From assembly GCF_000018885.1 (NCBI RefSeq), contig NC_010168.1:1860001-1924000 (forward strand): 64,000 nt of DNA, written 5' to 3'. Under the pieces are notes generated by a model, which saw only the letters and a list, made by a program, of their open reading frames with translations, did no database searches and was not told where the DNA came from. This DNA comes from Renibacterium salmoninarum ATCC 33209. GTDB taxonomy: Bacteria > Actinomycetota > Actinomycetes > Actinomycetales > Micrococcaceae. Shown here one piece after another: positions 17,680 to 27,073 of this stretch (position 1 is the first letter of the stretch; each line of letters begins with the position of its first letter). The translations under genes were made by a program, and so were the position numbers.

Positions 17680-17706
17680 AATGTTTTCTCCTCAAGTGGA
17701 ATCCGG

Positions 17707-17740
17707 CACGTTGGCGACTGTATCAACAGTCGCCAACGTG
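17707..17740 (-). other. 15-bp perfect hairpin between rpoA and rplQ
   Basis: Arms CACGTTGGCGACTGT and ACAGTCGCCAACGTG with a 4-nt ATCA loop; CCGG on both outer sides extends the stem past one bulged base. There is no U-tract, so it is more likely an mRNA processing or stability element than a terminator. Confidence 0.6.
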
Positions 17741-17755
17741 TCCGGGAAGTGGTCT

Positions 17756-18766
17756 TTAGAGCTCGTCGTCGCCGAAGGCGTCGTCGCTCTCGTCGATGGC
17801 AGCTGCACGAGCGGCAAGGTCAAATCCTGGAGGGGAATCCTTCAGGGAAAGACCCAGTTCCACAAGCTTTGCCTTGACTTCGTCAATGGACTTCGCACCG
17901 AAGTTACGGATGTCCATCAAGTCAGCTTCCGAGCGAGCAACAAGCTCGCCCACGGTGTGGATGCCTTCGCGCTTGAGGCAATTGTAGGAACGGACAGTCA
18001 AGTCCAAATCCTCAATCGGTAAGGCCATATCCGCAGCCAAAGCAGCATCGGTCGGCGAGGGGCCGATTTCGATGCCTTCAGCAGCAGTGTTCAGCTCACG
18101 AGCCAAACCGAACAGTTCAACCAAGGTCGTACCGGCAGAGGCAACGGCGTCGCGCGGGGCGATGGCCTGCTTGGTCTCTACGTCTACGATCAAACGGTCG
18201 AAGTCGGTGCGCTGCTCAACACGGGTCGCTTCCACGCGGAAAGTTACCTTGAGCACCGGCGAGTAGATCGAGTCAACCGGAATACGGCCGATCTCGGCAT
18301 CGCCGGACTTGTTTTGAGCTGCCGATACATAGCCACGGCCACGCTCGATGGTCAGTTCAAGTTCGAACTTACCCTTCGAGTTCAGCGTTGCGATATGTAG
18401 ATCCGGGTTGTGGAATTCCACGCCGGCCGGCGGCGCGATGTCCGCAGCGGTCACGACGCCGGGTCCCTGCTTGCGCAGGTAAGCGACCACTGGCTCATCG
18501 TGTTCGGAGGAGACCGAGAGGTTTTTGATGTTCAGGATAATCTCCGTGACATCTTCTTTCACACCAGGCACGGTGGTGAATTCGTGCAGCACGCCGTCAA
18601 TACGGATGCTAGTCACGGCAGCGCCGGGAATGGAGGACAGAAGAGTACGACGGAGCGAGTTTCCCAGGGTGTAACCGAAACCTGGCTCCAGCGGTTCAAT
18701 GATGAACCGTGAACGGTTGTCGGAAACTACTTCTTCAGAGAGGGTTGGGCGCTGTGCAATGAGCAC
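17756..18766 (-). CDS. rpoA: DNA-directed RNA polymerase alpha subunit
   Basis: A 336-aa alpha subunit. The N-terminal assembly domain (residues 1-230) has [34 protein letters not shown] sequence that dimerises and binds beta/beta-prime. The C-terminal domain (about 245-315) has [19 protein letters not shown] and [14 protein letters not shown], which contact UP elements and activators. The acidic tail [10 protein letters not shown] is usual in the group. It lies between rpsK and rplQ in the standard order. Confidence 0.97.
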   Translation of the reverse strand: MLIAQRPTLSEEVVSDNRSRFIIEPLEPGFGYTLGNSLRRTLLSSIPGAAVTSIRIDGVLHEFTTVPGVKEDVTEIILNIKNLSVSSEHDEPVVAYLRKQGPGVVTAADIAPPAGVEFHNPDLHIATLNSKGKFELELTIERGRGYVSAAQNKSGDAEIGRIPVDSIYSPVLKVTFRVEATRVEQRTDFDRLIVDVETKQAIAPRDAVASAGTTLVELFGLARELNTAAEGIEIGPSPTDAALAADMALPIEDLDLTVRSYNCLKREGIHTVGELVARSEADLMDIRNFGAKSIDEVKAKLVELGLSLKDSPPGFDLAARAAAIDESDDAFGDDEL

Positions 18767-18875
18767 TTGGTTTTCCTTTCAGCGAGCATCCGCTATATGA
18801 CGCAACACAGGTGGTGGAAAGTATGGTCGTCAGTCGCCAACCGGCAAGCTTGCCGATATGAGCTACGGGTCTACA

Positions 18876-19277
18876 TTAGACGCGGCGGCGCTTGGGCGGC
18901 CGGCATCCGTTGTGAGCGCTCGGGGTAACGTCTTGGATCGATCCAACCTCAAGCCCTGCGGCTGTCAGCGAACGAATCGCAGTCTCGCGACCGGATCCCG
19001 GTCCCTTGACGAATACGTCAACCTTACGAACGCCATGTTCCTGCGCACGCTTTGCAGCCTGCTCGGCAGCGAGCTGCGCAGCGAACGGGGTCGACTTACG
19101 TGAACCCTTGAATCCAACCTCACCTGAGGAAGCCCAGGCGATAACAGCACCAGCGGGGTCCGTGATGGTCACGATGGTGTTGTTGAACGTGCTCTTGATG
19201 TGCGCCTGGCCAAGCGCGATATTCTTTTTGTCCTTCTTACGCGGCTTGCGAACCGCGCCACGAGTCTTCGGGGGCAT
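18876..19277 (-). CDS. rpsK: 30S ribosomal protein S11
   Basis: A 133-aa protein of the 30S platform. Conserved core [15 protein letters not shown] (about 27-41), [15 protein letters not shown] and [15 protein letters not shown]-terminal [18 protein letters not shown]. The ATG has AGGAGA upstream. Follows rpsM by 33 nt; a small palindrome (CGGCAAGCTTGCCG, 18841-18854) lies between it and rpoA. Confidence 0.97.
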   Translation of the reverse strand: MPPKTRGAVRKPRKKDKKNIALGQAHIKSTFNNTIVTITDPAGAVIAWASSGEVGFKGSRKSTPFAAQLAAEQAAKRAQEHGVRKVDVFVKGPGSGRETAIRSLTAAGLEVGSIQDVTPSAHNGCRPPKRRRV

Positions 19278-19310
19278 TATTTCTCCTAAGTTCTGATCAG
19301 CGGGACGTTA

Positions 19311-19688
19311 TTAGCGTCCGGCCTTCTTCTTGCCGGCGACGGTCCGCTTCGGGCCCTTACGGGTACGAGCGTTGGTCTTTGTACGCTGACCGCGTACTGG
19401 CAAGCCGCGACGGTGGCGGATGCCTTCGTAGCTGCCGATTTCAACCTTGCGGCGAATGTCAGCGGCTACTTCGCGGCGGAGATCGCCTTCAACTTTGTAG
19501 TTGACCTCGATGTAGTCGCGGAGCTGGACCAGTTCGGCGTCGGAGAGGTCCTTGACACGGACGTCCGGAGAAATGCCGGTTTCAGCCAGGGTTTTGTGTG
19601 CACGGGTCTTGCCCACGCCGTAGATGTAGGTAAGCGCAACTTCCAACCGCTTTTCGCGGGGAAGATCAACGCCAGCGAGACGAGCCAT
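19311..19688 (-). CDS. rpsM: 30S ribosomal protein S13
   Basis: A 125-aa protein of the 30S head that contacts the P-site tRNA and the subunit bridge. Conserved [24 protein letters not shown] start, helix-hairpin region ([20 protein letters not shown]) and basic C-terminus KKKAGR. 183 nt separate it from rpmJ; this gap holds GC-rich inverted repeats (CCCCGG/CCGGGG near 19755-19775) but no gene. Confidence 0.97.
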   Translation of the reverse strand: MARLAGVDLPREKRLEVALTYIYGVGKTRAHKTLAETGISPDVRVKDLSDAELVQLRDYIEVNYKVEGDLRREVAADIRRKVEIGSYEGIRHRRGLPVRGQRTKTNARTRKGPKRTVAGKKKAGR

Positions 19689-19853
19689 TGTGGCGGTACT
19701 CCTTGGTTATATCCGGAGGTCGTAGGCAGTATACCCACACATTTTTCCTGCGCGGCCCCGGCCTCCGACCGGGGGTAAGTTGCGGCTCCCTGCTGGGAAT
19801 CACAGCTTGTGCTGCCTTCTATCTATGTACTTGCGTGGGCAGAACTAGGGTTG

Positions 19854-19870
19854 CTCTCCAAAAAGGAGAG
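19854..19870 (-). other. small hairpin directly after rpmJ
   Basis: CTCTCC/GGAGAG six-base arms with a five-base A (T on the minus strand) loop, one base past the rpmJ stop. No run of U follows, so termination is unlikely; it may affect mRNA stability. Confidence 0.4.
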
Positions 19871-19871
19871 A

Positions 19872-19985
19872 TTAGCCCTGGCGCTGCTTGTGGCGCGGGT
19901 TTTCGCAGATCACCATGACCCGACCATTACGGCGGATCACCTTGCACTTGTCGCAGATCTGCTTGACGCTCGGCTTGACCTTCAT
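19872..19985 (-). CDS. rpmJ: 50S ribosomal protein L36
   Basis: A 37-aa zinc-ribbon protein, [19 protein letters not shown] then [18 protein letters not shown]. The zinc ligands C-x2-C...C-x4-H are intact, so this is the zinc-containing (C+) form. It lies 42 nt downstream of infA in the usual infA-rpmJ-rpsM order. Confidence 0.97.
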   Translation of the reverse strand: MKVKPSVKQICDKCKVIRRNGRVMVICENPRHKQRQG

Positions 19986-20027
19986 GGCGTTCCTTTGCGT
20001 GTGAGCAGTGTTGAATGTGAATAAAAA

Positions 20028-20249
20028 CTATTTGTAGCGGTAAACAATACGGCCGCGAGTGAGGTCGTACGGGCTTAGCTCCACCACGACTCGATCCTCA
20101 GGGAGGATTCGAATGTAATGTTGGCGCATCTTTCCAGAAATATGAGCAAGAACAATGTGCTTATTCGTCAACTCAACACGAAACATCGCGTTGGGTAGCG
20201 CTTCAGTCACCACGCCCTCAATCTCAATGACCCCGTCTTTCTTGGCCAT
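20028..20249 (-). CDS. infA: translation initiation factor IF-1
   Basis: A 73-aa S1/OB-fold factor that occupies the 30S A site during initiation. Sequence [36 protein letters not shown] and [17 protein letters not shown] is canonical. The ATG at 20249 has GGAGG five bases upstream, so the in-frame ATG nine bases before it is not used. First gene of the infA...truA run; in many actinobacteria map directly precedes it, but here a 4.8-kb insert separates them. Confidence 0.97.
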   Translation of the reverse strand: MAKKDGVIEIEGVVTEALPNAMFRVELTNKHIVLAHISGKMRQHYIRILPEDRVVVELSPYDLTRGRIVYRYK

Positions 20250-20304
20250 ATCCTCCACTAACTCTTGTTTTTGACTAACCGGTGTATTCCCCGTGAAATC
20301 ACGG

Positions 20305-20334
20305 AAAATACTGGCTTTACTCGTTGACTGTCCA
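20305..20334 (-). promoter_or_regulatory. candidate infA promoter
   Basis: On the minus strand TGGACA (20334-20329), 18 bp, TATTTT (20310-20305), about 55 bp before infA. The remaining gap to 20542 shows no gene. Assigned by eye only. Confidence 0.35.
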
Positions 20335-20542
20335 CACTGTCCCGCGCTGAATCTGGCTTCCAGATCTTGATCACTTCAGAACAAGCCCGTAGGATCACCG
20401 ACGGGATCTGAAAGATCGGAAGAAAAAGAGCTGCGTGGGCGCGCCAAAGCGCAGACAACCAACAAACAACTTTACGCCATCGGGGCTAAGAAGTTAAATC
20501 AACCATTACTGCCGAAGAATTTATCAGGACAATTTCCCCAAT

Positions 20543-21489
20543 TCACGCGGGCCAACGTGGAAGCCCTCCCGCGGGAGTCTGTACCGATTCGGCTGCTTGG
20601 ATGCCGTCTTCAATCGCCGCCTGAACTACCAACGCTGCCATTGACTGCAATTCAATCAGCGCTATAGTGCCGGATGAGTCCGCCCCGCTGAGCTCCTGTG
20701 CACAGCTGGCCAAGGTAAAAACCGTGTCTCCATCGGCCAAAGTATGCACCGGGGACAATGCCCGAGCCAGGCCGTCGTGCGCGGCGGTCGACGTTCGCTT
20801 GACCTCCGCCACCGTCAGCTTCGCGTTGGTCGCTACAACCGCCAACGTCGTATTGAGTCCAGCAGGTTTCAACCCACCGTGCTCCATCGCTACTGAAGGA
20901 TTCTGCACACCCAGCGGAAGCCCTGCTGCATTGACCACGGCTAGCGCCGCAATCACGATGTGTGAGTTGACCCCTGACATTCGCATGGAAGCAGAGCCCA
21001 CGCCACATTTAAAGGATCCACGGCCTAATGCGGCACCGATACCAGCGCCAACATTCCCGCGTCTGAATTCGTCGGCATGAGCGGCTAACGCAGCTTGATA
21101 ACCCATTTCTTCATCAGGACGTAAGGAGAAGTCACCGCCGCGGGCACAATCGGCACCACACCGCCGTCGACGCCGAAGCCGCGCCCTTGCTCTTCGAACC
21201 ATCGCTGCGCTCCGGAGGCAGCAACCAATCCGTAAGCACTGCCACCAGTAAGCACGACGGCGTCCACGGTGGCGACCAGCGTCGTGGGGTCTAAAGCATC
21301 CGTTTCGTGCGTACCTGGTCCGCCACCACGAACATCGACCGCGCCAATGCTGCCAGTCGGCGGAATGACAACGCTCACGCCGGTAAGCCAACCATCACCA
21401 ACCCGCTCGACCTGACCGACTAGGAAACCAGGTACATCGGTCAACTGTCCTGTATTTGGGCGATCTCGATACTGATCTTGTTCTGCCAT
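20543..21489 (-). pseudogene. P1-family (DmpA/S58) peptidase, frameshifted
   Basis: Self-processing N-terminal nucleophile aminopeptidase family. The N-terminal frame carries TDVPGFLVGQVERVGDGWLTG, VVIPPTGSIGAVDVRGGGPGTHETDAL and VLTGGSAYGLVAASG, then after VPIVPAAV ends at 21085. The adjacent frame continues with DFSLRPDEEMGYQAALAAH, GNVGAGIGAALGRGS and the autocleavage/nucleophile region NTTLAVVATNAKLT to the stop at 20543. A few-base deletion near 21125-21145, replacing the usual VIFD segment, broke it. Product would be a cytoplasmic peptidase; now non-functional unless the frameshift is bypassed. Confidence 0.85.
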
Positions 21490-21670
21490 CTTTCTATTGT
21501 CCGCCCGATTCGGACGGCGCACCAGGACACTTGTGCTGACAACTCAGCTGGGCGCCTGCCCTAGTAACGCCGTAGTAATAGAGTGAACAGCCAGTGAAGG
21601 CTGAGGGAACATTGACGCGGGCAGTACGATTTTGGCAAGACAACGTCGTCGCTTGTGCTGAAGTAGTGAA

Positions 21671-21695
21671 AGTTGCACGCGGGGGTGTTGCAACT
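21671..21695. promoter_or_regulatory. inverted repeat upstream of the sugar ABC operon
   Basis: AGTTGCA (21671-21677) and TGCAACT (21689-21695) with an 11-bp centre, about 30 bp before the permease start. A possible repressor site; no regulator gene sits beside it. Confidence 0.3.
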
Positions 21696-21723
21696 GGAAC
21701 CTATGCAGCAAAGTGAGATAACT

Positions 21724-22704
21724 ATGACGCGGGTCGATTCGTCGAAAACCCCGGTGCTTGCACCGAATCCGCCATCCGCACCTGGCGGGGATCAATCCGG
21801 CGGCCAGAAAATCAAACGAAGATACTGGACCGCCCGAACCAAACGTGACGCTTGGATCTTTTTGGCGTTTGCGCTGCCCAATATTGTCTTGATTGCGGTA
21901 TTTACTTATCGTCCGCTGATTGCCAACATTCAGTACTCGATGCTGGACTGGACGCTTGGCTCAGACTTTGCCACCGCCATTGGATTGCAGAACTACATTA
22001 CGTTTTTCAGCTCAGCGGATGCAGCCAACGTTTTAGGGACTACTGCCATCTTCACCGTCTTTACGGTAGGCGGCTCGATGGTGCTGGGGCTTTTGATCGC
22101 CTTAGCTCTCAGCCAGAAGCTACCTGGCAGAACATTTGCACGATCTGCCATATTTGCGCCGTACGTGCTCTCCGGGGTGGGCGTCGGTTTAGTGTGGTTG
22201 TTCATCTTTGATCCGGTTTACGGCGTACTCTCTTGGGTTCTACGCAGCCTGGGCCAGAACAGCCCGCAGTGGATCAATGACCCCAAGCTATCTCTTGTGA
22301 TGGTGATCATCGTCTATGTCTGGAAGAATCTCGGCTACTGTGCCGTGGTTTATCTGGCTGGCTTACAGTCGATGCCCAAAGACGTAATGGAAGCCGCTTC
22401 GCTTGATGGAGCTAGCGCATGCCGTCGGTTTATCTCGATCAGTTTGCCGCTGCTCTCCCCCACAACCTTCTTCCTGCTCATCACCTCGTTGCTCTCCTCG
22501 CTGCAAGCTTTCGACATCCTCAAGATCATGACGCCAACCGGCCAAGGTACAAACACCTTGATGTTTGAGACCTATTTGCAAGCCTTCGGCTCGTATAACA
22601 AGGCCGGCTACTCAGCTGCCATATCGGTAGTGCTCTTCGTCTTGTTGTTGATCATGACCGTAGTGCAGATGCGCTTCGTGGAGAGAAAGGTGCATTACGC
22701 ATGA
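21724..22704 (+). CDS. carbohydrate ABC transporter permease (MalF/UgpA type)
   Basis: About 326 aa with six TM helices, first subunit of a carbohydrate (CUT1-class) importer. A hydrophilic, Pro-rich N-terminus precedes TM1 (WIFLAFALPNIVLIAVF). The EAA loop MPKDVMEAASLDGASACRRFISISLPLL (about residues 214-241) couples to the ATPase. Starts at 21703 and 21673 are also in frame; 21724 is chosen for the MTRV start after GTGAGATA. It overlaps the second permease by ATGA. No ATPase gene is present, so a shared MsmK-like ATPase elsewhere is expected. Confidence 0.85.
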   Translation: MTRVDSSKTPVLAPNPPSAPGGDQSGGQKIKRRYWTARTKRDAWIFLAFALPNIVLIAVFTYRPLIANIQYSMLDWTLGSDFATAIGLQNYITFFSSADAANVLGTTAIFTVFTVGGSMVLGLLIALALSQKLPGRTFARSAIFAPYVLSGVGVGLVWLFIFDPVYGVLSWVLRSLGQNSPQWINDPKLSLVMVIIVYVWKNLGYCAVVYLAGLQSMPKDVMEAASLDGASACRRFISISLPLLSPTTFFLLITSLLSSLQAFDILKIMTPTGQGTNTLMFETYLQAFGSYNKAGYSAAISVVLFVLLLIMTVVQMRFVERKVHYA

Positions 22705-23591
22705 GCACCATAGAAGCTCCGTACACCGACCTAGTACCCAAGCGCCCCCGCCCGCTTTCTTGGAAGAACGTCAGCCGGACATTGGTTACTGGCTACCTGC
22801 CACTCATCATCGCAACTTTGTTGGTCTTCCTTCCGTTGTTTTGGATGATTCTGTCTTCCTTCAAGGCACCGGGTGAAATTATCACCACGGACCTGAAGAT
22901 CATTCCGCAAGCACCAAATTTTGATAACTACGCTGAGGCTGCGACCAGAGTCCCCTTTGCCCAGTTCTTCCTCAATAGCGTGATCGTGACGGCGATCGGC
23001 TCAGTAATCAAGTGCGTGCTAGCAATCTTGACCGCCTATGCGCTGGTCTTCGTTCGTTTCCCTTTCAAACGACTAATTTTCATCCTGATATTGGTCGCGC
23101 TTATGGTGCCACCCCAGGTAGCCGTTTTGCCCAATTACATCTTGATCTCAAGTCTCAACGGTCAAAATACCTATTGGGGCATTATTTTGCCAGGACTCGG
23201 CACTGCCTTCGGGACTTTTTTGCTTCGTCAACATTTCCTCACCTTGCCGGGCTCAATTTTGGAATCCGCTGAGATCGATGGTGCCGGGCATTGGCAGCGT
23301 CTCTGGAAGATTGTGGTGCCGATCTCGGTGCCATCAATTGCCACAGTTGCGCTGGTCACCATCGTGACGGAATGGAACGAATACATCTGGCCCCTGATCA
23401 TCACAACTAAAGCCGAGATGATGACGCTTCCAGTAGGTCTGACTTTGCTGACCAATTCAGATTCAAGTTCGCAGGCCTGGGGCGTCCTGATGGCCGGTGC
23501 TGTCATTGTCATCTTGCCGATTCTGATCATCTTTGCAGCTCTTCAGCGCTACATCGTCGCGGGGCTGACGCAAGGCTCCGTTACCGGCTAA
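22701..23591 (+). CDS. carbohydrate ABC transporter permease (MalG/UgpE type)
   Basis: A 296-aa second permease subunit with six TM helices. TM1 is followed by FKAPGEIITTDLKIIPQAPNFDNY, typical of the MalG branch; the EAA loop reads LPGSILESAEIDGAGHWQRLWKIVVPIS. The start overlaps the preceding permease, and the solute-binding gene follows 43 nt later with GAAAGG before its ATG, so the three are one operon. Since the binding protein is broken, this transporter is probably inactive. Confidence 0.87.
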   Translation: MSTIEAPYTDLVPKRPRPLSWKNVSRTLVTGYLPLIIATLLVFLPLFWMILSSFKAPGEIITTDLKIIPQAPNFDNYAEAATRVPFAQFFLNSVIVTAIGSVIKCVLAILTAYALVFVRFPFKRLIFILILVALMVPPQVAVLPNYILISSLNGQNTYWGIILPGLGTAFGTFLLRQHFLTLPGSILESAEIDGAGHWQRLWKIVVPISVPSIATVALVTIVTEWNEYIWPLIITTKAEMMTLPVGLTLLTNSDSSSQAWGVLMAGAVIVILPILIIFAALQRYIVAGLTQGSVTG

Positions 23592-23634
23592 TCCTCGAAC
23601 ACCGCATCCACCGCATCACATCGAAAGGTACTCA

Positions 23635-24992
23635 ATGAACATCAATCGTAAACATTTCCTGGCTCTGGGGGGACTCGGGTTGGGCACCGCAGCTCTTGCT
23701 GCATGTGGCGGTCCAAACACTTCAGGAGCGGCCAGCAGCTCAGCTGCCAGCACTGACTGGTCCAAAGTCAAACCCGCAGCACAGATCAGCTTCATGTCCA
23801 GTCACCCTGGCTCATCACAGCCGATCGAGCAGAAGCTCATTGACGACTTTCAGAAAGCAAATCCGGATATCAAGGTCAACTTGATCACCGGCGGTCAGAA
23901 CTACGAAGAAGTTGCACAGAAGTTCCAGACCGCTCAGACCGGCAACGATGTGCCTGACGTCGTCGTCGCTTCTGACGTTTGGTGGTTCCGCTACACCCTC
24001 TCCGGCGCAATCATCCCGATTGACGACCTGCTCAAGGAAGCCGGAGACAAGACCGACGATTTCAATAAGACCTTGTTCGGCGATTACAGCTACAACAACC
24101 AGCACTGGGCCGCACCTTATGCCCGTTCCACCCCGCTGTTCTACTACAACAAAGATCACTTCAAAGCGGCTGGTTTGCCTGATCGAGCACCGACCACCTG
24201 GGCAGAGTTTGCCGAATGGGCACCCAAGCTCAAAACCGCCGATGCTGCACAAAGTGGTTACCAAAATGCTTATCAATACCCCGCGCTGGCCGGCTACGCA
24301 GGCTGGACTTTACAGAACGTCTTGTGGGGCCAAGGCGGCAGCTGGTCTAAAGAGGTGGGACATTACCGCTGATTCAGAGGCTTCCGTCAAAGCAATGCAT
24401 ATGGGTGCAAGACAGCATTGTTAAAGACGCGTGGGCTGGAGTTTCCTCGAAAGACGCCGTCAGCGACATGACCGCTGGTGCGGTAAGCGCCACTGTTTCC
24501 TCAACGGGCGACCTGGTTGGAACTTTGAAAGCTGCCAGCGCCAAAGGCATGAACATCGGAGTTGGATTCCTACCCGGCGGACCGGTATCTACCTCACCAG
24601 TTTGCCCGACCGGCGGTGCTGGCTTGGTCATTGCGCAGAAGACTTCGCCGGAACGGCAACTTGCAGCAGCAAAGTTTGTCAGCTTTGTGACCAACGCCCA
24701 GAATACTGCCCAGTTCTCGCAAGCCACCGGCTACATGCCAACCCGGACAACCGCTGACATGTCCGCTGTGCTTGCTCAGACTCCGCAGATTCAAGTTGCT
24801 CTTGATCAGCTCAAGGTCACCAAGAGCCAGGACTACGCACGGGTTTTCTTGGCTGGAGCCGATCAGGAAATGGCTAAATCTGCCGCCAAGATTATGAATG
24901 AGAAGGCCGACGTCAAGACGACTCTGACCGCGTTGAAGGCAACGCTGCAGGGAATCTACGAAAAGGACGTTAAGCCGAAGCTGAAATCCTAA
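23635..24992 (+). pseudogene. sugar-binding lipoprotein, two single-base insertions
   Basis: Extracellular solute-binding protein (family 1, UgpB-like). N-terminus has a twin-Arg-free lipoprotein signal with lipobox LAAC (Cys23). The frame runs to SWSKE, then an extra G in the GAGG at 24352-24355 shifts it. The true continuation WDITADSEASVKAM is in frame 2, then an extra T near 24400 shifts to frame 3, which continues VQDSIVKDAWAGVSSKDA to the proper end KDVKPKLKS. Removing both bases restores about 450 aa, the normal length. Everything else looks intact, so the lesion is recent. Confidence 0.85.
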
Positions 24993-25007
24993 GGTTTTGT
25001 TTTGACC

Positions 25008-25059
25008 AAGACACCCCTGGTGGCTGTTCATACCGAACAGCCACCAGGGGTGTCTTTTT
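25008..25059 (+). terminator. strong Rho-independent terminator
   Basis: Perfect 22-bp arms (25008-25029 and 25035-25056) with a 5-nt loop, followed by TTT; core CACCCCTGGTGGCTG. It ends the sugar ABC operon and lies 21 nt from the convergent map stop, so it may serve both strands. Confidence 0.9.
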
Positions 25060-25079
25060 AGTCTTTGCTCATGAATTGA

Positions 25080-25919
25080 TTACGGCAACGGCGCGGGCGT
25101 AACGCCAAGCGCTGCGAGTTTACTTGCGCCACCATCAGGTGCGGTAAGAACCCAAATGCCGCCGTCGTGCACCGCCACTGAATGTTCCCAGTGTGCGGCT
25201 CGCTTGCCGTCGTCGGTCACTACGGTCCAGTCGTCGTCCAAGGTATGGCTGGCAATATCGCCACGGACCAGAACCGGCTCAATCGCCAAAGCCATGCCGG
25301 GGCGCAGCTTCGGGCCACGGTGCTTGGAGCGGTAATTGAGCACATCCGGGTCCATGTGCATCGCCGAGCCGATGCCGTGCCCGGTGTAGTCCTCAACAAT
25401 GCCGAACTTAATGCCGTATTTTTCGGTGACAAAGTCATCAATCGCATCGCCAATCTCACCCACGCGAGATGCGGTGGCCATCGCTGAAATGCCGCGCCAC
25501 ATGGCTGCCTCGGTCGCCTTGGAAAGTTCGACGTCGGCCGGATCCGCAGTGCCAACAATCACAGTACGTGCCGAGTCAGCATGCCAGCCGCCGATGATCG
25601 CGCCGCCGTCAATCGAAACCAGGTCGCCGTCTTCAAGCTTGCACTCGTTCGGAATGCCGTGCACTACTTGCGCATTCACCGAAGTGCAGATGGTAGCCGG
25701 GTAGCCGTAGTAGCCCAGGAAATTGGACTTTGCGTTGGCCTGAGCCAGTTCGGCCGCAAACATCGCATCCAACTCGGCGGTGCTGATGCCAACCTCGGCA
25801 GCGGCAACAGCAACATCGAGGGCAGCGGACAACACCAGCCCAGCCTCGTTCATGAGGCGGAACTGCTCCGCAGTTTTGAGCTCGATTTTCGAGTTTTTGC
25901 CAATGGCCACGTTGGTCAC
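25080..25919 (-). CDS. map: methionine aminopeptidase type I
   Basis: About 276-279 aa metalloenzyme that removes the initiator Met from nascent proteins. Metal ligands are visible in order: Asp in VSIDGGAIIGGWHADSART (two Asp), His in GHGIGSAMHMDP, Glu in AIEPVLV, and Glu in HWEHSVAV. Substrate His is in VVHGIPN. The first GTG (25919) or the GTG at 25910, which has AGGTGA at good spacing, may be the start. Normally sits next to adk and infA; here separated from infA by 4.8 kb and from adk by 11.7 kb. Confidence 0.95.
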   Translation of the reverse strand: MTNVAIGKNSKIELKTAEQFRLMNEAGLVLSAALDVAVAAAEVGISTAELDAMFAAELAQANAKSNFLGYYGYPATICTSVNAQVVHGIPNECKLEDGDLVSIDGGAIIGGWHADSARTVIVGTADPADVELSKATEAAMWRGISAMATASRVGEIGDAIDDFVTEKYGIKFGIVEDYTGHGIGSAMHMDPDVLNYRSKHRGPKLRPGMALAIEPVLVRGDIASHTLDDDWTVVTDDGKRAAHWEHSVAVHDGGIWVLTAPDGGASKLAALGVTPAPLP

Positions 25920-26093
25920 CTGTTCCGGGAAGTGAAGTATGCCCTTCGAGACTACCCGAAATGCATCCGCTGCTACCGAGCGTAGTCACGCAGCGGTGGC
26001 TCAGCATTGACCCAGGACCGGAGGTTGAATATGGTCCAAAGCCCGTCAAGGACGATCTTTACCAGCTTGACACTACCCCGTCGCCCCATCGAA

Positions 26094-26962
26094 CTAAGAT
26101 TTCCCGCAGACCGAGGTTGGAATTCTGCTAGCACTCGCCGATCCGGGATGGTTCAAAGCGTCCAGTACTGCAGCGTGAACAACGTTATCTGTCAGTACGC
26201 CAAGATGCAGTGCAACTCGGCCTGGACAGATATTCTGCACGATGATGTTGCTGGCACCAACCAAGTTGGTCTAGCTAGGCGAAGGAAAAACGAACTCATC
26301 ATTGTTGGAGGAGATCGTCGTGTATGAAAGTCCCCAGGCAGACGTCTGGCCGCTAAAGCTGTCGTCCAGTCTGATCCCCTGCTTACCTGAAAACCTACCG
26401 GCGGACACGATGAGTACCATTCATTAGGCTTACAGGTCGGAATAATGCCGGTAAAGGAAGTCCCATTGATTGGCGATGCGATATTAATAACGTCATCTAA
26501 ACGCGTAGCAAGATCGGGCCAGAATTTCACCGCCCAGGTTAAGAGCATGCCACCTTCGCTGTGACCGATGGCCGAGATCTTTTCGCCGCTTTTCTCATTC
26601 ATCGATCGGATAGCCGACACGACGTATTCAACTGTGACTTGCATATCTCCAAAGCCACGGCCCGGTATCGTGAGCAAACATAACGGGCGCCCTTGGTCAC
26701 GGAAGTACTTTTCATAACCGCCGCTGTAAGCATCATTTACTGACTCGCCAAAGCCGGGCACCAAAAGAACCGGTGTCTTATTTGGAGGGGCAAGGTCTGC
26801 CGAACATTTTAATGCCGAAAAGAGCTGCGCCGTCGGCGTCTGCAGGACTGGGCCTGGCTCAGGCGTTGCGGCGGCAAAGCTCGCGGGAAGGCCAGTCAGC
26901 AGCAGTCCTCCAGCGACGAACGACACCACTACTGCTCGGGCAAATACTTTGATCTTTGTCAT
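26094..26962 (-). pseudogene. secreted lipase/esterase, frameshift plus amber stop
   Basis: Alpha/beta-hydrolase of the secreted triacylglycerol lipase type. Signal peptide MTKIKVFARAVVVSFVAGG to about residue 31; VLLVPGFGES oxyanion region; GHSEGG nucleophile elbow (about residue 135). After ARRLPG a 1-base loss from a C-run (GGGG on the coding strand, 26332-26335) shifts the frame; the true continuation GLSYTTISSNNDEF then meets an in-frame TAG (26273-26271) and continues NLVGASNIIVQN...ALHLGVLTDN to the natural stop at 26094. Start ATG 26962 has GGAAG upstream. The catalytic Asp/His region is lost from any translated product. Confidence 0.82.
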
Positions 26963-27073
26963 CGATACTTCCAATCCACTCCATTGTGTTTTGACCGTTC
27001 ATGATGCAAATCAGAGACCAACACTTCTTTGGACCAGTCCCGGTTTCTTCTCTTTCTCCTCTTAAATTGCCGT

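Noticed and set aside
20258..20458. 66-codon minus-strand frame upstream of infA
   Set aside because: It runs through the infA promoter/leader, has no ribosome site and no family resemblance.
25008..25059. Regulatory hairpin or mobile palindrome
   Set aside because: Perfect arms plus T-run right after an operon end are fully explained as a terminator.
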